Shown here piece after piece: positions 42,897-51,813 of a stretch of DNA of 64,000 nucleotides. This stretch comes from Vannielia litorea (GTDB lineage Bacteria; Pseudomonadota; Alphaproteobacteria; Rhodobacterales; Rhodobacteraceae): NCBI RefSeq assembly GCF_018424695.1, contig NZ_QTNQ01000008.1:1-64000 (forward strand). Direction: 5' to 3'. Every line of letters starts with the position of its first letter. The first letter of the stretch is position 1. The position numbers and the translations under genes are program-made. The notes beneath the pieces were generated by a model that saw only the letters and a program-made list of their open reading frames with translations, searched no databases and was not told the DNA's origin.

Positions 42897-43924
42897 TGCT
42901 CAGGATCGGGGTTGTCGGATACGGAACCGGGGGGCAGCACTTCCACACGCCGTTCATCGAGGCGGCGGAGGGCTGTGCGCTGGCGGGCATCGTCGCACGG
43001 GCCGAGGCCACCGTGGCCAAGGCACGTGCCGACTGGCCCGATACGCCGGTCTTTCCCAGCCTGACCGCGATGATCGAAGCGGGTGTCTGTGACGCGGTCA
43101 CCGTCACCACGCCTCCCCAGACCCGACGCGCTTTGGTGTTGGAGGCGATCGAGGCCGGCTTGCACGTGATCGCCGACAAACCCTTTGCCCCCGATTACGA
43201 GGGCGCGATGGAACTGGATGCGGCGGCCAAGGCCAAGGGCGTCACGCTGAGCGTGTTCCAGAACCGGCGTCTCGACGCGGATATCCAGACCTTGAAGAAG
43301 GTCATGGAGGAAGGTCGTCTGGGCCGGATCTGGCGCATTCACAATCGGATGGATTTCGACGATCCGGCGACGTTGGAACACGGCCCGGACGGTGGGCTGC
43401 TGCGCGATCTCGGCAGTCACCTTGTCGACCAGATGATCTATCTAAATGGCCCGGTTGCGCGGGTTTCGGGGCATCTGGATTTCATCAACCTGCCCGAGGG
43501 CCGCACGGACGCGTGCTTTTTCATCGTGATGTATCACGAAAATGGCCGTTTATCCGAGGTGTCGGCATCGAAACTCAACCGATACGACCTGCGCGAATTG
43601 CGGGCCTATGGAGACAAAGGTGCTTTTGTCAGCCATTCGACTGACATTCAGGCCCAGTCGATCTTCGCGGGTAAGCGTCCGATTGATGATCCCGAAGGAT
43701 GGGGTTTTGAGCCGCAATCCAACTGGGGCACGCTTTACACCGAGGAGGGCGCCGTACCGGTGCCGTCCGAACAAGGGCGCTATCACGATTATTACACCAC
43801 CTTCGCTTCTGCGGTGCGGGCCGGCACTTCGCCGCCCGTTACCGCCGAACAAGGTGCAAAGACGCTGGCTGTCCTCGACGCCGCGCGCAAGAGCGCGGCA
43901 GACGGTATCACGATAACACTCTGA
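42896..43924 (+). CDS. Gfo/Idh/MocA family oxidoreductase 2
   Basis: A 342-residue dehydrogenase starting on the last base of the PanB-like stop codon. The coenzyme loop is IGVVGYGTGGQHFHTPFIEAA, the lysine motif ADKPFAPDYEGAMEL, and QNRRLDAD and GGLLRDLGSHLVDQMIYLNG form the substrate side. The GTGGQHFHTPF start resembles the YdgJ/YvaA-like branch rather than IolG. It probably oxidises or reduces a different position or stereoisomer of the ring from the other two family members in the operon. Confidence 0.88.
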   Translation: MLRIGVVGYGTGGQHFHTPFIEAAEGCALAGIVARAEATVAKARADWPDTPVFPSLTAMIEAGVCDAVTVTTPPQTRRALVLEAIEAGLHVIADKPFAPDYEGAMELDAAAKAKGVTLSVFQNRRLDADIQTLKKVMEEGRLGRIWRIHNRMDFDDPATLEHGPDGGLLRDLGSHLVDQMIYLNGPVARVSGHLDFINLPEGRTDACFFIVMYHENGRLSEVSASKLNRYDLRELRAYGDKGAFVSHSTDIQAQSIFAGKRPIDDPEGWGFEPQSNWGTLYTEEGAVPVPSEQGRYHDYYTTFASAVRAGTSPPVTAEQGAKTLAVLDAARKSAADGITITL

Positions 43925-43960
43925 ACTACGGGTCGACGACCCTACAAAAGGCAAAAGACA

Positions 43961-44956
43961 ATGCTCAAAGTCGGACTACTCGGCGCAGGCCGCATCGCCG
44001 GTGTTCACGCCACGGCGATTTCCTCTAACCCCGGCAGCACGCTGGTGGCGGTGTCGGATTATATCCCCGAAAACGCGGAAAAGCTCGCCGCGCAGTATGG
44101 CTGCGAGGCGCGCACAACGGATGAGATCATCGCTGACCCGTCGATTGACGCGGTGCTGATCGCCACGTCGACCGACACCCATTCCGACCTGATCGAGGCG
44201 GCCACCGCAGCGGGCAAGGCGGTGCTGTGCGAAAAGCCGGTCGACCTGTCGCTGGAGCGCGCGCGCGCCTGCCAGAAAGTCGCGGCCAAGAACGGCAAGC
44301 CAGTGATGATCGGCTTCAACCGGCGGTTCGACCCGAATTTCGGTGCGCTCAAGACCGCGTTGCAAGCCGGTGAAATCGGCAAGGCCGAGCTGTTGTCTAT
44401 CACTTCTTTCGACCCGGCCCCCCCGCCGGTCGCGTACATCAAAGTCTCTGGCGGCTTGTTCCGCGACATGATGATTCACGACTTCGACATGGCGAACTTC
44501 ATCATGGGTGAAGCACCCGTGACCGTAACCGCCGTTGGCACCTCGATTGTCGATCCGGAGATCGGCGCCGCGGGCGACGTGGATACCGCCGTGGTAACGC
44601 TGACCTATGCTGATGGCCGCATCGCAGTGATCAAGAACTCGCGCCGCGCGGTCTATGGCTATGACCAGCGCGTGGAACTGCTCGGATCCGAAGGGCTCTT
44701 GCAGGCACAGAATATGCTGGAAAACACCCTGGTCAAATCTACTAGCGCAGGCGTAACCGGGGCCAAACCAACCTACTTCTTCCTCGAACGCTACATGCCC
44801 GCCTACGCGGCGGAATGGGCGGCGTTTGTGGAGGCGATAAACAGCGGCAGCGCCTTCCCGGTGACGCTGGCCGATGGCGTCTCGGCACTTGCAATGGCCG
44901 AGGCCGCGACCTTGTCGGTGAAAACTGGGGCGCCGGTGGCGCTCTCTTCGATCTAA
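43961..44956 (+). CDS. iolG: Inositol 2-dehydrogenase (IolG)
   Basis: A 331-residue NAD-dependent dehydrogenase with the IolG pattern throughout: VGLLGAGRIAGVHATAI, CEKPVDLSLERA with the catalytic Lys near residue 91, GFNRRFDPNFGALK near 121, and GGLFRDMMIHDFDMANFIMG near 162 with the Asp/His pair. It makes scyllo-inosose (2-keto-myo-inositol), the first step of inositol breakdown and the substrate of IolE, encoded downstream. Of the three Gfo/Idh/MocA genes in the operon it is the best candidate for the canonical inositol step. Confidence 0.88.
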   Translation: MLKVGLLGAGRIAGVHATAISSNPGSTLVAVSDYIPENAEKLAAQYGCEARTTDEIIADPSIDAVLIATSTDTHSDLIEAATAAGKAVLCEKPVDLSLERARACQKVAAKNGKPVMIGFNRRFDPNFGALKTALQAGEIGKAELLSITSFDPAPPPVAYIKVSGGLFRDMMIHDFDMANFIMGEAPVTVTAVGTSIVDPEIGAAGDVDTAVVTLTYADGRIAVIKNSRRAVYGYDQRVELLGSEGLLQAQNMLENTLVKSTSAGVTGAKPTYFFLERYMPAYAAEWAAFVEAINSGSAFPVTLADGVSALAMAEAATLSVKTGAPVALSSI

Positions 44957-45007
44957 TCCATCAAAAGGACCTGTCAGCCCAAACCGGGCTGGCCGGAACA
45001 TCAAACC

Positions 45008-45892
45008 ATGACCAAATTCGCCCTTCGCGTTCAATGCCAAAGCCGTCGCGGGATCGTGGCGGCCGTCTCTGCCTATTTGGCAGAGCAGGGCTGCAATATC
45101 ACGGACAGTGCCCAATTCGACGATACGGAAACCGGCAACTTCTTCATGCGGGTCAGCTTCCAGTCCGAAGAGGGCAGGGGCTTGGACGACCTGTATGCTG
45201 GCTTCGCTGACATTCGGGCGCAATTCGGCATGGACGCCGAATTCTTCGACGAGGCAGTCAAACACAAGGTCGTGATCATGGTTTCGCGCTTTGGCCATTG
45301 TCTCAACGATCTGCTGTATCGCTGGCGGATCGGCGCTCTGCCGATCGACATCGTGGCGGTGATATCAAACCACATGGAGTATCAGAAAGTCGTGGTGAAC
45401 CACGACATTCCGTTCCACTGCATCAAGGTCACGAGGGAGAACAAGCCCGAGGCAGAAGCCCGGATCATGCAGGTCGTCGAAGACACGGGCGCAGAGCTGA
45501 TCGTTCTCGCCCGCTACATGCAGATCCTGTCTGACGAGATGTGTCGCAAGATGTCGGGGCGGATCATCAACATCCACCACTCCTTCCTGCCCAGCTTCAA
45601 GGGGGCCAACCCCTACAAGCAAGCCTTTGAACGAGGCGTCAAACTGATCGGGGCTACGTCGCACTACGTGACCGCTGATCTAGATGAAGGCCCGATTATC
45701 GAGCAGGACATCATTCGCGTGACGCATGCGCAGTCCCCCGATGATTATGTATCGCTGGGTCGCGACGTCGAGGCGCAGGTCTTTGCCCGCGCCATTCATG
45801 CCCAAATTCATGGCCGCGTCTTCCTAAACGGGAACAAGACCGTGGTCTTCCCGCCCAGCCCCGGCTCTTACGCGTCGGAGCGCATGGGCTGA
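45008..45892 (+). CDS. purU: Formyltetrahydrofolate deformylase
   Basis: A 294-residue PurU. Residues 1-85 are an ACT domain (FALRVQCQSRRGIVAAVSAYLAEQGCNI). The rest is a formyltransferase-fold hydrolase with INIHHSFLPSFKGANPYKQAFERG and GATSHYVTADLDEGPIIEQD carrying the catalytic Asn/His/Asp set. It hydrolyses 10-formyl-THF to formate and THF. Elsewhere PurU genes sit with THF-dependent demethylation pathways to regenerate free THF. Its presence inside an inositol operon fits a C1 unit being released from the substrate. Its stop overlaps an ATG upstream of iolC. Confidence 0.92.
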   Translation: MTKFALRVQCQSRRGIVAAVSAYLAEQGCNITDSAQFDDTETGNFFMRVSFQSEEGRGLDDLYAGFADIRAQFGMDAEFFDEAVKHKVVIMVSRFGHCLNDLLYRWRIGALPIDIVAVISNHMEYQKVVVNHDIPFHCIKVTRENKPEAEARIMQVVEDTGAELIVLARYMQILSDEMCRKMSGRIINIHHSFLPSFKGANPYKQAFERGVKLIGATSHYVTADLDEGPIIEQDIIRVTHAQSPDDYVSLGRDVEAQVFARAIHAQIHGRVFLNGNKTVVFPPSPGSYASERMG

Positions 45893-45909
45893 TGACAGAG
45901 GATAGCAAA

Positions 45910-47835
45910 ATGACCAAACCCTTGGACGTAATCACGATTGGCCGTGCGGGCGTAGACTTGTATGGCGCGCAGATTGGCGGGCGGCTCGAGGATATGGCGT
46001 CCTTCGACAAGTATATCGGTGGGTCTCCGACGAATATCGCCTGCGGCACCGCCCGCCTTGGCCTGAAGTCGGCGCTGATCTCGCGCGTGGGCAACGAGCA
46101 CATGGGGCGGTTCATCGTCGAGCAACTGGCGCGTGAGGGGGTTGAGACGAAAGGTGTTGTGACCGATCCGGAGCGGCTGACGGCCCTGGTGATCCTCGGC
46201 ATCCGCGATCAGGAACAATTCCCGCTGATCTTCTATCGCGAGAATTGCGCTGATATGGCGCTGTGCGAAGATGACATCGATCCCGAGTTCATCAAATCCG
46301 CGCGTTCCGTCGTGCCCACCGGCACCCACCTGAGCCACGAACGCACCCGCGCTGCGGTGCTCAAGGCGCTGACCATTGCGCGCGAGAACGGCGTCAAGAC
46401 CGCGCTCGACATCGACTATCGCCCGAACCTCTGGGGCATTCTGGGGCATGGCGACGGCGAGAGCCGCTTTGCCGAAAGCGCCGAGGTGACCGCGCAGTTG
46501 ATGAGCACGCTGCACCTGTTTGACCTGATCGTTGGCACCGAGGAAGAGTTCCACATCGCCGGGGGCTCGACGGATACCATCGCGGCGCTGCGCGCGGTGC
46601 GGGCCGTGTCAAACGCCACGCTGGTCTGCAAGCGCGGACCGATGGGGGCCGTGGCCTTCGAAGGCGATATCCCCGACAGCCTCGACGATGGCCAGACCGG
46701 ACCGGGCTTTCCGATCGAGGTGTTCAACGTCTTGGGCGCGGGCGATGGCTTCATGTCGGGCCTGCTCAAGGGCTGGCTGGATGGCGAGCCTTGGCCCACC
46801 GCGCTGAAATACGCCAACGCCTGCGGGGCCTTCGCGGTCAGTCGTCACGGCTGCACCCCGGCCTATCCGTCGTGGGAAGAGCTTCAGTTCTTCTTCGAGC
46901 GCGGCATCATCCAACCCGACCTGCGCAATGATGCAGAGTTGGAACAGGTCCATTGGGCGACGAACCGCCACACGCGCCCCGGCGCGCAGGCGGATGTTCT
47001 GCGGACCTTTGCCTTTGACCATCGCATGCAGCTGGAGGAAATGGACGGCTACTCCCTGGAAAAGGGTGGGGCCTTCAAAGAGTTGTGCCTTGAGGCCGCG
47101 CTGAAGGTTCAGAACGGTGAGACCGGGTATGGCATCCTGTGCGACAATCGCATCGGCCGCTCCGCGCTGCACCGCGCGTCCGGCTCTGGCCTGTGGATCG
47201 GTCGCCCGACCGAGGACCCCGGCTCGCGCCCAATCCAGTTCGAAAAGGACCTTGGCATCGACTTTGGCCGGTTCAAGGAATGGGCGGTTGAGGACGTGGT
47301 GAAACTGCTCGTTTTCTGTCACCCCGACGACGACGCCACGACCCGCGCCCTGCAAGAAGAACGCGTCTTGCGCCTGTTCACCGCCGCCCGTCGGGCCGGG
47401 CTGGAGGTCCTGCTCGAGGTGATCCCGTCCAAGGTCGGCCCGGTCGATGACACAACCACCGCGACGCTGATCCAGCAATTCTACGATGCGGGCGTCTATC
47501 CAGACTGGTGGAAGCTGGAGCCGTTCAAGACCGACGCGGCCTGGCAAAACGCCGTCAATGCCATCGAGCGCAACGATCCGCGCACCCGTGGCATCGTGGT
47601 GTTGGGGCTGGATGCGCCCGAGGCCGAACTGGCGGAAAGCTTTGCCATGGCCGCCAAGCAGCCACTGGTCAAAGGGTTTGCCGTGGGCCGGACAATCTTT
47701 GGCGACGCCGCCCGCGCATGGATGAAAGGCGACATGACCGACGCAGAGGCAGTTGCCCAGATGGCAGAGCGTTTCACTCGGCTGTGCAACGTCTGGGACA
47801 CGGCGCGCGCGGACGCACGCCTGAACGCCGCATGA
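45910..47835 (+). CDS. iolC: Bifunctional 5-dehydro-2-deoxygluconokinase / DUF2090 aldolase-like protein (IolC fusion)
   Basis: A 641-residue fusion. The first ~325 residues are a PfkB-family kinase (DVITIGRAGVDLYGAQIGG at the N-terminus, VLGAGDGFMSGLLKG with the catalytic Asp). The remainder is a DUF2090 TIM barrel (FAFDHRMQLEEM near 370; FAVGRTIFGDAARAWMKGDM near the end), thought to be the 2-deoxy-5-keto-gluconate-6-phosphate aldolase. One protein thus phosphorylates the ring-opened acid and probably splits it into dihydroxyacetone phosphate and malonate semialdehyde. The start MTKPLD has GAGGA upstream; an ATG at 45892 overlaps the purU stop. Confidence 0.9.
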   Translation: MTKPLDVITIGRAGVDLYGAQIGGRLEDMASFDKYIGGSPTNIACGTARLGLKSALISRVGNEHMGRFIVEQLAREGVETKGVVTDPERLTALVILGIRDQEQFPLIFYRENCADMALCEDDIDPEFIKSARSVVPTGTHLSHERTRAAVLKALTIARENGVKTALDIDYRPNLWGILGHGDGESRFAESAEVTAQLMSTLHLFDLIVGTEEEFHIAGGSTDTIAALRAVRAVSNATLVCKRGPMGAVAFEGDIPDSLDDGQTGPGFPIEVFNVLGAGDGFMSGLLKGWLDGEPWPTALKYANACGAFAVSRHGCTPAYPSWEELQFFFERGIIQPDLRNDAELEQVHWATNRHTRPGAQADVLRTFAFDHRMQLEEMDGYSLEKGGAFKELCLEAALKVQNGETGYGILCDNRIGRSALHRASGSGLWIGRPTEDPGSRPIQFEKDLGIDFGRFKEWAVEDVVKLLVFCHPDDDATTRALQEERVLRLFTAARRAGLEVLLEVIPSKVGPVDDTTTATLIQQFYDAGVYPDWWKLEPFKTDAAWQNAVNAIERNDPRTRGIVVLGLDAPEAELAESFAMAAKQPLVKGFAVGRTIFGDAARAWMKGDMTDAEAVAQMAERFTRLCNVWDTARADARLNAA

Positions 47836-47846
47836 AGGATACGATC

Positions 47847-49691
47847 ATGACCAAGACCATTCGATTGACTGCGGCTCAGGCCATGGTGCGATACATCGCG
47901 GCACAAAAGACCGAAAGCGGCGAACCCTTCATCGCGGGGTGCTGGGCGATCTTCGGACATGGTAACGTGGCCGGGCTGGGCGAGGCGCTGTATTCCGCGC
48001 AGGATGCCCTGCCGACCTGGCGCGGCCAGAACGAACAGACCATGGCGCATACGGCGATTGCCTTTGCCAAGGCGTCCAAGCGGCGCCGCGCGATGGCGGT
48101 GACCTCGTCGATTGGGCCGGGCGCGACGAACATGGTGACCGCCGCTGCGCTGGCGCATGTGAACCGCATTCCGTTGCTGCTGCTCCCCGGCGACGTGTTC
48201 GCCAACCGCCGCCCCGATCCGGTGCTGCAGCAGGTCGAGGATTTTGACGACGGGACGGTCTCGGCGAACGACTGTCTCCGGCCCGTCAGCCGGTATTTCG
48301 ACCGGATCACCCGGCCCGAACACCTGCTCACCTGCCTGCCGCGCGCCATGTCGGTGATGACCGATCCGGCCAATTGCGGCCCGGTCACGCTGTCCTTCTG
48401 TCAGGACGTGCAGGCTGAAGCCTATGACTACCCACAAGCGTTCTTTGAGCCAAAGGTCTGGCGAATCCGCCGCCCCGAGCCGGATGCGGGGGAGTTGGCC
48501 GATGTAGTCGACCTGATCAAGGCCGCGAAGAACCCTGTAATCGTCTGTGGCGGAGGCGTGATCTACTCACAGGCCGAGGACGTGCTGGGCGATTTCGCGA
48601 CCAAGCACAACATCCCTGTCGTGGAAACACAGGCGGGCAAATCGGCCTTGGCGCAGGCCCACTCGATGAACTTCGGCGCAAGCGGTGTCGATGGGTCCGC
48701 GGCGGCGAACGCCGTGTCGGAAAACGCCGATCTGGTGATCGGGGTCGGCACGCGCTTTCAGGACTTCACCACCGGATCGTGGGCCTTGTTCAAAAACCCT
48801 GTGCGGCGGTTGGTCTCAATCAACGTCGCCGCCTATGACGCCGTGAAACACGGCGCTGTGCCGATGGTCTCGGACGCGAAAGTGGCGTTGGAAAAGATCG
48901 GCGCGGCCCTTGGCGATCATGCGGCCAGCGCCCCGGATGCCACGCTGCGAAGCGACTGGCTGGAGGCCGTCACCGCCCATGTCGCCCCGCGCGAGGGTGG
49001 CGAAGGCTACCGCCCGCTCGACGCCGAAGTGATCGGCGCGGTGCAACGCGCCACCGGCCCGGATGCGGTTGCGATGTGCGCCGCAGGCACCATGCCCGGC
49101 GCCTTGAAACTGCTGTGGCAACCGTCGCAGGGCGGGTATCACATGGAATACGGCTTTAGCTGCATGGGCTATGAAATCGCCGGAGCCATGGGCCTGAAGT
49201 TGGCCAGTCCCGAGCGCGAGGTGATCTGTTTTGTGGGCGACGGCAGCTATATGATGGCGAACTCGGAACTCGCCACGGCGGTGATGCGCCGCGTGCCCTT
49301 CACCGTCGTGTTGACCGACAACCGGGGCTATGGCTGCATCAATCGCCTGCAGACTTTGGGCTGTGGCGGCGCGCCGTTCAACAATCTCTATGAGCACTCG
49401 AATGTCGAGTTTCAGCCCGAGATCGACTACGTGGCGCACGCCGCGTCGATGGGGGCGCATGCGGTCAAGGCGGCCGACATCGCGGCGCTTGAGGCCGAGA
49501 TCGCCAATGCACGCGGTCGCAACATCCCGACGGTGATCGTGATCGAAACCAACCCGGCCGAGGGACCGGGCTTTGGCGACGCGGGCCATTGGTGGGATGT
49601 GGCCGTGCCTGCGGTCAGCGACCGCGAAGGTGTGAACGCGGCCTATGCCAGCTATCTTGAGAACATGGCCCAACAACGGCTGGTCAACTGA
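47847..49691 (+). CDS. iolD: 3D-(3,5/4)-trihydroxycyclohexane-1,2-dione acylhydrolase (decyclizing)
   Basis: A 614-residue ThDP-dependent enzyme that opens the inositol ring. ThDP signatures are GCWAIFGHGNVAGLGEAL with the Glu-side loop following, SSIGPGATNMVTAAALAHVNRIP near residue 90, and in the C-terminal domain GDGSYMMANSELATAVMRRVP (GDGS...N, the Mg-ThDP motif). The start MTKTIRLT follows AAGGA; an ATG five codons earlier overlaps the iolC stop. It takes the product of IolE and yields 5-deoxy-glucuronate for IolB. Confidence 0.93.
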   Translation: MTKTIRLTAAQAMVRYIAAQKTESGEPFIAGCWAIFGHGNVAGLGEALYSAQDALPTWRGQNEQTMAHTAIAFAKASKRRRAMAVTSSIGPGATNMVTAAALAHVNRIPLLLLPGDVFANRRPDPVLQQVEDFDDGTVSANDCLRPVSRYFDRITRPEHLLTCLPRAMSVMTDPANCGPVTLSFCQDVQAEAYDYPQAFFEPKVWRIRRPEPDAGELADVVDLIKAAKNPVIVCGGGVIYSQAEDVLGDFATKHNIPVVETQAGKSALAQAHSMNFGASGVDGSAAANAVSENADLVIGVGTRFQDFTTGSWALFKNPVRRLVSINVAAYDAVKHGAVPMVSDAKVALEKIGAALGDHAASAPDATLRSDWLEAVTAHVAPREGGEGYRPLDAEVIGAVQRATGPDAVAMCAAGTMPGALKLLWQPSQGGYHMEYGFSCMGYEIAGAMGLKLASPEREVICFVGDGSYMMANSELATAVMRRVPFTVVLTDNRGYGCINRLQTLGCGGAPFNNLYEHSNVEFQPEIDYVAHAASMGAHAVKAADIAALEAEIANARGRNIPTVIVIETNPAEGPGFGDAGHWWDVAVPAVSDREGVNAAYASYLENMAQQRLVN

Positions 49692-49716
49692 CCGCCTCTT
49701 AGGAAAGTCGCCAAAA

Positions 49717-50622
49717 ATGAGTGTGAGAATCGGCATCTCGCTGATTGCCTGGCAGAATGACGACCTGCCCGAATTGACCGCCGCCTTTACCACCGAAGGC
49801 GCGATGGAGGATGCGGGCAAGATCGGCTACATGGGCGTAGAACGCGGACGTCGCATGCCCGCCGACACCGAGGGTTTGCGAGCCTATCTGGATCGCTACT
49901 CCGTGTCGCTTTGTGGTGGCTGGTGCTCGGGCAACCTGATGGTCAATGACCTCGCGACCGAACAAGAAGCTATCCGCCAGCAGGTCGACCAGTTCGCGGC
50001 GCTGAACGCACCTTGCATCGTCTATGCGGAGTGTTCCAACACGATTCAGGGCGACATCGGCACGCCTGTGTCGCGCCGTCCCAAAATGAGCCGCGACGAG
50101 GTCATGGCCTATGCCGCAAAACTGTCGGAACTGGCGAAATGGTCGGCGGATCGGGGTACACCGCTGGCCTATCACCACCACATGGGCGCGATGGTGCAGG
50201 ACGCCGAGGATATCGATTGGCTGATGGAGGGCTCGACCCGCGACCTGCATCTGCTTTACGACACTGGCCATCTGCATTTTGCCGGGGCTGATCCGCTGGC
50301 CATCTTGGACAAATGGGGTCACCGCGTGTGCCACGTTCACTTCAAGGACGTGCGCCAGAAGGTGCTGGACTGGGTCCGCGCGGAGGACAAAAGCTTTCTC
50401 GATGGCGTGGCAGCAGCCGTCTATTCCGTGCCGGGCGATCCAGAGGGATGCATCGACTTTCAGGCGATCACCGACCAGCTCAAGGCAATGGACTACAAAG
50501 GCTGGATCGTCGTCGAGGCCGAGCAGGACCCGGCCAAGGCCCCGCCCTTCGAGTATTCCAAGCTCGGCTTTGATCACATCACCCGGATCTGCGCCAAATC
50601 CGGCCTGACCGTCGCGCGCTGA
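49717..50622 (+). CDS. iolE: Myo-inosose-2 dehydratase
   Basis: A 301-residue IolE. VRIGISLIAWQNDDLPELTA begins the protein with the family Trp, GYMGVERGRRMPADTEGL follows, and metal-site residues lie in AYHHHMGAMVQDAEDID, LLYDTGHLHFAGADP and VCHVHFKDVRQKVLDW. It dehydrates 2-keto-myo-inositol, the IolG product. The start MSVRIG is preceded by TAGGAAAG, 25 bp after iolD. Confidence 0.93.
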   Translation: MSVRIGISLIAWQNDDLPELTAAFTTEGAMEDAGKIGYMGVERGRRMPADTEGLRAYLDRYSVSLCGGWCSGNLMVNDLATEQEAIRQQVDQFAALNAPCIVYAECSNTIQGDIGTPVSRRPKMSRDEVMAYAAKLSELAKWSADRGTPLAYHHHMGAMVQDAEDIDWLMEGSTRDLHLLYDTGHLHFAGADPLAILDKWGHRVCHVHFKDVRQKVLDWVRAEDKSFLDGVAAAVYSVPGDPEGCIDFQAITDQLKAMDYKGWIVVEAEQDPAKAPPFEYSKLGFDHITRICAKSGLTVAR

Positions 50623-50640
50623 CACAGACAAGAGGCCCGG

Positions 50641-51801
50641 ATGAGCGATACCGTCTATTTCACGCCCGAGGATTGCGATCTGGAAACGTTCCGCGCGCTG
50701 ATCGGGCAATCGCTCGACGCGGCCTCCGTGCCCCTCGCGGCGGACATCGCGCAGAACGTGCCGGTCTATGACATGACAGTGCTGTGTGACCACCTGACCG
50801 ACCCGGCGGCGCGCCGCGCCCTGATGGCGGAATGGGCACAAGGTTTGGGGCAGGGGGCCGGCCTGCTGGTTCTGCGCGGTGCCTATGCCGATACCGCGCC
50901 GATCGATGCCGCCACCGCTGTTTACGAAGACATCATTGCGCAGGAAAAGGGCAAAGGCGGGGCGGATCATTTTGCCGCCTCGGGCGCGAATGATCGGATC
51001 TGGAATTCGCTGCAAAAGCTTTGCCTCGCCGCACCTGAAACCTTTGCGTTGTATTTCGGAAACCTCGCCATCGACGCAGTCTGCGATGCGTGGCTGGGGC
51101 CGGGGTATCAGATGACAGCGCAGGTCAATTTGGTCCGTCCGGGGGGCAAGGCGCAGCAGGCGCATCGCGACTATCATCTGGGGTTCCAGACCGAGGAGAT
51201 GGCTATGCGCTTTCCCGCGCATGTTCATGACCTGTCCGCGGTGATGACCCTGCAAGGTGCGGTTGCCCATTGCGACATGCCGGTCGAGAGCGGCCCGACC
51301 AAGCTCTTGCCCTTCTCGCAGCTGTTCCGCCCCGGGTACCTCGCCTATCGTCATGCGGATTTTGCTGCACTGTTCGAGGAGCGCTGCATCCAGCTGCCAC
51401 TGGCCAAGGGTGATGCGCTGTTCTTCAACCCGGCGCTGTTCCATGCGGCAGGCGAGAACCGCAGCGCGGATATCCAGCGCATGGCGAACCTGTTGCAGGT
51501 TTCTTCTCCCTTTGGCCGCGCGATGGAGGCGGTGGATCGCGATGCCATGAGCCGGGCGCTGTACCCGGCCTTGTTGGCCTTGCGTGAAACGGGCCGACTG
51601 AACGCCGCGCAGACCCGCGCCGCGATTGCCGCCTGTGCCGAGGGCTATAGCTTCCCGACTAATCTCGACTCCGATCCGCCTGGTGGCGGACTGGCCCCCG
51701 AAACCCAGGCTGCTCTTGTCTGTCGCGCCATTGAGGCGGGAACGGATGCTGTCAGCCTTGCCGCAGAACTCGACGCGCTGGCCGCGCGCCGCATAGCCTG
51801 A
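50641..51801 (+). CDS. Phytanoyl-CoA dioxygenase (PhyH) family protein
   Basis: A 386-residue Fe(II)/2-oxoglutarate-type dioxygenase. The iron facial triad is likely His175-x-Asp177 in AHRDYHLGF and His268 in NPALFHAAGENRS, with an Arg after it for 2-oxoglutarate. The double-stranded beta-helix core spans residues ~110-280. Members hydroxylate alkyl groups and some remove O- or N-methyl groups. Lying between iolE and iolB, it probably modifies an inositol-derived substrate and gives the island a second, non-membrane oxygenase. The substrate is unknown. Confidence 0.82.
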   Translation: MSDTVYFTPEDCDLETFRALIGQSLDAASVPLAADIAQNVPVYDMTVLCDHLTDPAARRALMAEWAQGLGQGAGLLVLRGAYADTAPIDAATAVYEDIIAQEKGKGGADHFAASGANDRIWNSLQKLCLAAPETFALYFGNLAIDAVCDAWLGPGYQMTAQVNLVRPGGKAQQAHRDYHLGFQTEEMAMRFPAHVHDLSAVMTLQGAVAHCDMPVESGPTKLLPFSQLFRPGYLAYRHADFAALFEERCIQLPLAKGDALFFNPALFHAAGENRSADIQRMANLLQVSSPFGRAMEAVDRDAMSRALYPALLALRETGRLNAAQTRAAIAACAEGYSFPTNLDSDPPGGGLAPETQAALVCRAIEAGTDAVSLAAELDALAARRIA

Positions 51802-51813
51802 AAGGACAACCCG

